From NCBI GenBank assembly GCA_041594335.1, contig JBFHML010000071.1, forward strand, positions 1-10,206: a DNA stretch of 10,206 nt, read 5' to 3'. A program made the translations under genes and the position numbers. Below the pieces are notes generated by a model. The model was not told where the DNA came from, did no database searches, and saw nothing but the letters and a program-made list of their open reading frames with translations. Positions within the stretch are counted from its first letter, which is position 1; each line of letters starts with the position of its first letter. Shown piece by piece: positions 5,194 to 10,206 of the stretch. This stretch comes from JAGPUQ01 sp041594335. GTDB lineage: Bacteria > Pseudomonadota > Gammaproteobacteria > Pseudomonadales > Porticoccaceae.

Positions 5194-6579
5194 ATGCCGC
5201 AGTTTCCGTCATCCAGGATCAGAGCTCACTGGGCCCGTCTGCTGGCCGCCGCGCTGGCCGCGGTGTCCGTCGCGGCCAGCGCCGACGTGGGTCCGCCCGA
5301 GAAGGAGGATCTCAAGTTTGGCTTTATCAAATTGACCGACATGGCCCCGCTGGCCATCGCCTATGAAAAGCATTTCTTCGAAGACGAAGGCCTCTACGTC
5401 ACTCTCGAGGCGCAAGCCAACTGGAAAGTCCTGCTCGATGGCGTGATTGACGGGCAGCTCGACGGTGCCCACATGCTCGCGGGTCAGCCGCTGGCGGCGA
5501 CCATCGGCTTCGGTACCCAAGCGCATGTGGTGACGCCCTTCAGCATGGATCTCAACGGCAATGCCATCACGGTCTCCAACACCATCTGGGCGCAGATGAA
5601 GGAGAACCTTCCCCTTCAGGAGGACGGCAAGCCTGTACATCCGATCAAGGCGGATGCGCTCAAGCCGGTGGTCGAGTCGTACCGCGCGCGTGGCGAGGCG
5701 TTCAACATGGGGATGGTCTTCCCGGTTTCGACTCACAATTACGAATTGCGCTATTGGCTTGCCGCCGGCGGCATTCATCCGGGCTACTACGCGCCGGCGC
5801 GCGGTGACATCACCGGACAGTTGCAGGCCGATGTGCTGTTGTCCGTGACGCCACCACCGCAGATGCCCGCCACGATGGAGGCGGGCACCATCTATGGGTA
5901 TTGCGTCGGCGAGCCTTGGAACCAACAAGCGGTATTCAAGGGTATCGGCGTGCCAGTGGTTACCGATTACGAGATATGGAAAAACAATCCCGAAAAAGTA
6001 TTCGGCATCACCGCCGAATTCGCGGAGCGCTATCCCAATACCGCGGTGCGTATCGTCAAGGCGCTGATCCGTGCTGCGCACTGGCTGGACGCCAACGATA
6101 ACGCCAACCGACCCGAGGCGGTGCGGTATCTGTCCCAGCCCAATTATGTGGGCGCAGATTATGAAGTGATTGCCAACTCGATGACCGGCACCTTTGAGTA
6201 CGAGAAGGGGGATCAACGGGCGATTCCCGATTTCAACGTCTTCTTCCGCTACCACGCCACCTACCCCTATTACAGTGATGCCATTTGGTATCTCACGCAG
6301 ATGCGGCGTTGGGGCCAGATCGCCGAGGCCAAGCCCGATGACTGGTACAAGGACATGGCGAAGAAAGTCTATCGCCCGGATATCTATCAGCAAGCCGCGG
6401 CGGAGCTGATCGCCGAAGGCAAATTTACCGCTGCCGATTTCCCGGACTTTCAAACCGAGACGGGCTATCGGGCGCCGACCGATGAATTTATCGATGGCGT
6501 TGAATACGACGGTACTCAGCCCAATGCGTACCTCGCCAAGTTTCCCATCGGCCTGAAGGCCGAAGACACCCTGAAATGA
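5194..6579 (+). CDS. nrtA: Periplasmic nitrate-binding protein of ABC transporter, NrtA/NasF type
   Basis: The product has 461 residues. ATG 5194 has GGAG nine bases upstream and gives a complete signal peptide: basic RIRAHWAR, hydrophobic LLAAALAAVSVAA, likely cut ASA30|D. There is no lipobox Cys, so it is a soluble periplasmic protein, unlike the cyanobacterial lipoprotein NrtA. The mature chain opens with LKFGFIKLTDMAPLAIAYEK and keeps residues corresponding to the nitrate pocket: W77, H181 in STHNYELRYW, CVGEPWN (237-243) and K268 in NNPEKVFGIT. It captures nitrate (perhaps nitrite) and delivers it to NrtB. It is related to NasS but has a C-terminal extension. Expression is likely controlled by sigma-54 and by NasT at the leader. 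A related bicarbonate-type binding protein is the main alternative, but the nasST, nrtBCD and nirB neighbours favour nitrate. Confidence 0.94.
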   Translation: MPQFPSSRIRAHWARLLAAALAAVSVAASADVGPPEKEDLKFGFIKLTDMAPLAIAYEKHFFEDEGLYVTLEAQANWKVLLDGVIDGQLDGAHMLAGQPLAATIGFGTQAHVVTPFSMDLNGNAITVSNTIWAQMKENLPLQEDGKPVHPIKADALKPVVESYRARGEAFNMGMVFPVSTHNYELRYWLAAGGIHPGYYAPARGDITGQLQADVLLSVTPPPQMPATMEAGTIYGYCVGEPWNQQAVFKGIGVPVVTDYEIWKNNPEKVFGITAEFAERYPNTAVRIVKALIRAAHWLDANDNANRPEAVRYLSQPNYVGADYEVIANSMTGTFEYEKGDQRAIPDFNVFFRYHATYPYYSDAIWYLTQMRRWGQIAEAKPDDWYKDMAKKVYRPDIYQQAAAELIAEGKFTAADFPDFQTETGYRAPTDEFIDGVEYDGTQPNAYLAKFPIGLKAEDTLK

Positions 6580-6594
6580 AATGCCACGGAAGTT

Positions 6595-6623
6595 GTCCGT
6601 CGGCGGACGGCCGGCGGCCGGCC
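6595..6623 (+). repeat. Two tandem GC-rich hairpins between nrtA and nrtB
   Basis: GTCCG/CGGAC (6595-6599/6604-6608, loop TCGG) is followed at once by GGCCGG/CCGGCC (6609-6614/6618-6623, loop CGG). No T-tract follows. Such hairpins after a binding-protein gene commonly protect its mRNA 3' end, so NrtA is made in excess of the membrane parts. That role is inferred here. Confidence 0.6.
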
Positions 6624-6649
6624 CGCCCAGCAGTCGGAGGAGACCGATC

Positions 6650-7798
6650 ATGACCCGTACCGCAGCTGCCCCAGTGCCCCTCAAGCCGGCGACTCCGTCG
6701 TCGGCAGGTGACCAGCCTGCCAAGCCCACGGGGCCCGTACCGGTGCCGCCAAAGGCGTCGCCCAAGAGCGGAGTCCCTTTGTATGTCCGTACTCGCAAAG
6801 TGCTGGAGTTGCTTGGGCTGAATTGGTTTGTCCCCTTGGTCAATCTCTGCGCCGGCGAGAGCCCGCGCACCCAATTGCGCGAGCTCTGGCTCATGGTGGG
6901 TGTGCCTCTCCTCGCGTTGCTCGCATTTCTGGTGTTGTGGCACTGGGGGGCAGCCAAGATTGAAACCAGTCTCGGCGTAATCCCGGGGCCGGCCCAGGTC
7001 TGGGCAGAGGCCGAGGGGTTGATCGAGGAGCATCGTGTCGAGCAAGAGAAGGAGATGGCCTTCATTGCCCGACAAGAGGAGCGTAACGCCGAGCGTTTGG
7101 CGGCGAATCCGGACGCAGCGGTGCGGATTCGGCCCTACACTGGCCGGCCGACTTACCCCACGCAGATTCTCACCAGTCTATACACCGTGTTCACGGGGTT
7201 TTTGTTGGCCACGCTGGTTGCGGTCCCGGTGGGCATCCTGTGTGGCATGAGCCGGATCATCAACACCGCGCTCAATCCGCTGATCCAGATCTTCAAACCG
7301 GTATCGCCCTTGGCATGGTTGCCGATCGTCACCATGGTGGTTAGTGCGCTGTATGCCAGTGGCAGCGATGCTTGGTTCGAGAAGTCGTTTCTGGTCTCGG
7401 CCATTACTGTGACGCTCTGTTCCCTGTGGCCGACCTTGATCAACACCGCGGTGGGCGTTGCTTCCATCGACAAGGATCTGATCAACGTAGGTCGGGTGCT
7501 GAAGCTGAGCAAGGGAACCCAGGTCACCAAGATCATTCTGCCGTCGTCGTTGCCATTGATCTTCACCGGACTCCGGCTCTCTCTTGGGGTCGGCTGGATG
7601 GTGCTGATCGCCGCCGAGATGCTGGCGCAGAACCCGGGTCTCGGGAAGTTCGTGTGGGATGAATTTCAAAACGGTAGCTCCAGCTCGCTGGGACGGATCA
7701 TGGTCGCGGTCTTCACGATCGGGCTCATCGGTTTTCTGCTCGATCGCGTGATGTTGACGCTGCAGAAGCTGTTCTCCTTTGGCGAAGTGCGGGCGTAA
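6650..7798 (+). CDS. nrtB: Nitrate ABC transporter permease, NrtB type
   Basis: The product has 382 residues. ATG 6650 is chosen because GGAGGAG ends seven bases upstream; an in-frame ATG at 6581 would add 23 Arg/Pro-rich residues and has no such site. Residues 1-43 hold 12 prolines, an unusual cytoplasmic tail. Membrane segments follow at about 79-99 (LWLMVGVPLLALLAFLVLW), 174-196, 213-238, 247-270, 303-325 and 348-368. The coupling EAA-type loop is GRVLKLSKGTQVTKIILPSSLP, which docks on the ATPase. Between the first and second segments is a long charged stretch (about 121-165, rich in Glu and Arg). Typical cyanobacterial NrtB is near 280 residues, and the tail and this loop account for the extra length. 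As a dimer it forms the inner-membrane nitrate path, fed by NrtA. It is followed by the ATPase gene after 10 bases. Confidence 0.92.
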   Translation: MTRTAAAPVPLKPATPSSAGDQPAKPTGPVPVPPKASPKSGVPLYVRTRKVLELLGLNWFVPLVNLCAGESPRTQLRELWLMVGVPLLALLAFLVLWHWGAAKIETSLGVIPGPAQVWAEAEGLIEEHRVEQEKEMAFIARQEERNAERLAANPDAAVRIRPYTGRPTYPTQILTSLYTVFTGFLLATLVAVPVGILCGMSRIINTALNPLIQIFKPVSPLAWLPIVTMVVSALYASGSDAWFEKSFLVSAITVTLCSLWPTLINTAVGVASIDKDLINVGRVLKLSKGTQVTKIILPSSLPLIFTGLRLSLGVGWMVLIAAEMLAQNPGLGKFVWDEFQNGSSSSLGRIMVAVFTIGLIGFLLDRVMLTLQKLFSFGEVRA

Positions 7799-7808
7799 GG
7801 AGGCTGCC

Positions 7809-9482
7809 ATGACGTTGCTAGCGCTAGAAAATGTGAGCAAGGGATACGGAGAGGGGGATGCCCGCACCGCCGTATTGGAGGACATCAATCTCGAAATCCG
7901 CGAAGGAGAGTTCGTCGCGATCGTCGGGTTTTCCGGTAGTGGAAAGACCACCCTGATCTCGGCGATCGCCGGACTGATCCAACCCGACGCTGGCACCATC
8001 ACCAAGAATGGTCAGCCGATCACCGGAGCTGGTCCGGACCGCGGCATTGTCTTTCAGAGCTATTCGCTGATGCCCTGGCTCACGGTCCATGGCAATGTCG
8101 CGCTGGCCGTTAACCAGGTGTTCCGCGATTGGCCAAAGGAAAAGCGCGATGCGCAGGTAAGAAAATATGTGGAGATGGTGGGCCTGGGGCCGGCTTCCCA
8201 CAAGCGTCCTGCTGAGTTGTCTGGTGGCATGCGCCAGCGGGTCGCAGTAGCGCGGGCCCTGGCCGCGAGTCCGGACATCCTGTTGCTCGATGAGCCCCTC
8301 AGTGCGCTCGATGCGCTCACCCGCGCCAATTTGCAGGACGAGATTCTGCGAATCTGGGAGCAGGATCGCAAGACAGTGATCTTGATCACGAATGATGTGG
8401 ATGAAGGCCTGCTGATGGCCGATCGCATCATCCCGCTCAAGCCGGGGCCGGGCGCCACCTTTGGGCCCGAGTTTGAAGTGGATCTGCCGCGTCCGCGCTC
8501 GAGAACGGCAATGAACCACGATGCGGATTTCAAGCGCCTGCGCAACGAGATTACGCAGTACCTGATGGGTGTGGGTGGCACTGCGGACGCAGCCGAGGCC
8601 GGCAACGTCAGCTTGCCACCGGTGCGACCCAATACCAGCATCGATTGGAAGCTCGATACGACGGCGCTGAAGCCTGCTGCGCAGGAACCCAAGCCGGCCG
8701 GTAGTGATCGCTATCTAGAATTCACGCAGCTCTCCAAGATCTACCCCACCCCCAAGGGGCCAGTGGCTGTAGTCGAGGATTTCAATCTCAAAGTCCGTCA
8801 GGGTGAGTTTATTTCGCTGATCGGGCATTCGGGATGTGGGAAATCGACCGTGCTGTCGATGTGTGCCGGACTCAACGACATCAGTGCCGGCGGCATCATT
8901 CTCGACGGCAAAGAGATCGATGGTGCTGGCCCTGATCGCGCCGTGGTATTCCAGGCGCCGAGCTTGTTCCCTTGGCTGACGGCCTTTGAAAACGTCTATC
9001 TCGGGGTGGACAGCGTCTACCCCCATGCGCAGCAGAGCGAACGGGACGACATCGTTGAGTATTACCTCACCCGTGTGGGGCTCGCCGATGCCATGCACAA
9101 AAAGGCCAGCGAACTTTCCAACGGCATGAAGCAGCGGGTCGGCATTGCTCGCGCGTTTGCGTTGTCGCCCAAGCTGCTGTTGCTCGATGAGCCGTTCGGA
9201 ATGCTCGACTCCCTGACCCGCTGGGAATTGCAAGAAGTGCTGATGGAAGTCTGGGATCGAACCAAGCTCACCGCGGTGATGGTTACCCATGATGTCGACG
9301 AGGCGATTTTGCTGGCCGATCGCGTGGTGATGATGACCAATGGCCCGCAGGCCCGGGTCGGCAAGGTCGTGGACATTGATATTGCGCGCCCGCGTACCCG
9401 CAAGGCGCTGCTCGAGCACCCGGATTACTACGCTTACCGCGAAAGCCTGATCACGTTTCTTGCCGATTGCGATCGGCATTGA
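7809..9482 (+). CDS. Fused double ABC ATPase of nitrate transporter (NrtC-NrtD type)
   Basis: The product has 557 residues. ATG 7809 has TAAGGAGG just upstream, overlapping the nrtB stop. Two complete ATPase domains are joined by a linker at about 250-300. Domain 1: Walker A GFSGSGKTT (K46), Q-loop VFQSYS, signature LSGGM (137-141), Walker B LLDEP (E162), but switch position Asn195 in ITNDVDEG where His is usual. Domain 2: Walker A GHSGCGKST (K345), Q-loop VFQAPS, signature LSNGM with Asn438 in place of the first Gly, Walker B LLDEP (E461), switch His494 in THDVDE. In an ABC dimer each ATP site pairs Walker motifs of one domain with the signature of the other, so both changes fall in one site and the other is canonical. 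It powers nitrate uptake through NrtB. Unlike cyanobacterial NrtC, it has no binding-protein domain. Confidence 0.93.
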   Translation: MTLLALENVSKGYGEGDARTAVLEDINLEIREGEFVAIVGFSGSGKTTLISAIAGLIQPDAGTITKNGQPITGAGPDRGIVFQSYSLMPWLTVHGNVALAVNQVFRDWPKEKRDAQVRKYVEMVGLGPASHKRPAELSGGMRQRVAVARALAASPDILLLDEPLSALDALTRANLQDEILRIWEQDRKTVILITNDVDEGLLMADRIIPLKPGPGATFGPEFEVDLPRPRSRTAMNHDADFKRLRNEITQYLMGVGGTADAAEAGNVSLPPVRPNTSIDWKLDTTALKPAAQEPKPAGSDRYLEFTQLSKIYPTPKGPVAVVEDFNLKVRQGEFISLIGHSGCGKSTVLSMCAGLNDISAGGIILDGKEIDGAGPDRAVVFQAPSLFPWLTAFENVYLGVDSVYPHAQQSERDDIVEYYLTRVGLADAMHKKASELSNGMKQRVGIARAFALSPKLLLLDEPFGMLDSLTRWELQEVLMEVWDRTKLTAVMVTHDVDEAILLADRVVMMTNGPQARVGKVVDIDIARPRTRKALLEHPDYYAYRESLITFLADCDRH

Positions 9483-9495
9483 GGAGGAGCCGGCG

Positions 9496-10206
9496 ATGAA
9501 CGCTGCAATACGGGTAGTGGTGATCGGCAACGGGATGGTCGGACACCGTTTTCTAGAGGCGATCGCCGCCGATCCCTTGGCCGAGCGTCTACAGGTCACC
9601 GCATTCTGCGAGGAACCCCGCGTCGCCTATGATCGGGTGCACCTCACCGAGTTCTTCAACGGTCGGGATGCTGACGCGCTGTCGCTGGTCGAACCGGGAT
9701 TCTATGAGCAACACGGTATCCGGGTTCGGATCGGGGATCCGGTGGTGGCCATTGATCGAACGGCTCGCACCGTCACCGCACGCAGTGGCGCCCAGGTTGC
9801 CTACGACAAGTTGGTGTTGGCCACCGGATCTTATCCCTTCGTGCCACCGATCCCCGGCCATGATCGGGAACATTGTTTCGTGTATCGAACCATCGAGGAT
9901 CTGGAAGCCATTCGTACCGCTGCGAGGGATGCCGAGGTGGGTGCGGTGGTTGGCGGTGGGCTGTTGGGCCTGGAAGCCGCCAAGGCACTGCAGGATCTCG
10001 GTCTGCAGACTCATGTCGTCGAGTTTGCGCCACGGCTGATGGCAGTGCAGGTCGATGCCGGTGGTGGCGCACTACTGCGTCAGAAGATCGAAGCCCTCGG
10101 CGTGCAGGTACACACGGGCAAGAATACCCAAGCCATCGAAGCGGGTGCCGGCCGTCGGGCGCGCATGTGCTTTGCCGATGGCGCAGAAATCGAAACAGAT
10201 CTGGTG
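9496..10206 (+). CDS. nirB: Assimilatory nitrite reductase large subunit, N-terminal part, cut by window edge
   Basis: The 237 codons visible run off the right edge; NirB proteins are usually near 840 residues. ATG 9496 has AGGAGGAG six bases upstream, overlapping the ATPase stop. The sequence opens with the FAD-binding IGNGMVG (10-16) and continues with CEEPRVAYDRVHLTEFF, ATGSYP (109-114), FVYRTIEDLEAI and the NAD(P)H-binding VVGGGLLGLEAA (151-162), closely following E. coli NirB as I remember it. This portion moves electrons from NAD(P)H through FAD. The [2Fe-2S], [4Fe-4S] and siroheme sites that reduce nitrite to ammonium lie in the missing C-terminal part. It is the fourth gene of the nrtA transcription unit, 13 bases after the ATPase, so it is expected to share the sigma-54 and NasT control. 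nirD and the nitrate reductase gene would be expected further downstream. Confidence 0.95.
   Translation, partial: MNAAIRVVVIGNGMVGHRFLEAIAADPLAERLQVTAFCEEPRVAYDRVHLTEFFNGRDADALSLVEPGFYEQHGIRVRIGDPVVAIDRTARTVTARSGAQVAYDKLVLATGSYPFVPPIPGHDREHCFVYRTIEDLEAIRTAARDAEVGAVVGGGLLGLEAAKALQDLGLQTHVVEFAPRLMAVQVDAGGGALLRQKIEALGVQVHTGKNTQAIEAGAGRRARMCFADGAEIETDLV

Noticed and set aside
5209..7065. Very long open frame (618 codons) on the minus strand opposite nrtA and the start of nrtB
   Set aside because: It is antisense to two well-recognised genes, has no domain I recognise and no initiation signal; long antisense frames are common opposite GC-rich genes.

Overview
The window (about 60% GC by eye) looks like chromosomal DNA of a Gram-negative proteobacterium, most likely a gammaproteobacterium. 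Evidence: an outer-membrane barrel ending in Phe, Sec-exported periplasmic proteins, sigma-54 promoters, a close match of the NirB N-terminus to the enterobacterial protein, and a YtjA-type small membrane protein. I cannot name the genus. No insertion sequence, tRNA, rRNA or CRISPR array was seen.

Layout. Positions 1-819 hold two minus-strand genes with an envelope-stress flavour: a periplasmic protein with two BON domains, cut by the window's left edge, and a 53-residue DUF1328/YtjA-like membrane protein. About 700 bases without a convincing gene follow (820-1530). From 1530 to the right edge everything reads on the plus strand and forms an assimilatory nitrate/nitrite locus: an outer-membrane barrel protein, the ANTAR antiterminator nasT, its nitrate-sensing partner nasS, then nrtA (periplasmic nitrate-binding protein), nrtB (permease), a fused double ATPase (nrtC/nrtD type) and the start of nirB (assimilatory nitrite reductase large subunit).

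Regulation is the most informative part. Two places, upstream of the barrel gene and upstream of nrtA, carry the same module: a sigma-54 type -24/-12 promoter (TGGCAYGACAA core), a short leader with RNA hairpins, and an intrinsic terminator whose 5' arm is shared with the preceding small hexaloop hairpin. This is the arrangement expected for ANTAR-type transcription antitermination, and the likely ANTAR protein, NasT, is encoded between the two leaders. Inferred logic: nitrogen limitation (NtrC/sigma-54) starts transcription. Without nitrate, NasS holds NasT and both transcripts stop at the leader terminators. With nitrate, NasS releases NasT, which stabilises the leader hairpins and lets RNA polymerase read into the barrel gene and into nrtA-nrtB-nrtCD-nirB. 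Nitrate would then cross the outer membrane (possibly through the barrel), be captured by NrtA, be imported by NrtB with the fused ATPase, and its reduction product nitrite would go to NirB. No nitrate reductase gene is inside the window.

Points worth a second look: the barrel gene appears to belong to the NasT regulon; the fused ATPase shows complementary losses (switch His to Asn in domain 1, signature LSGGM to LSNGM in domain 2) that place both defects in one ATP site; the nrtA leader has a direct repeat and mutually exclusive folds; and NrtB has a proline-rich N-terminal tail and a long charged loop.
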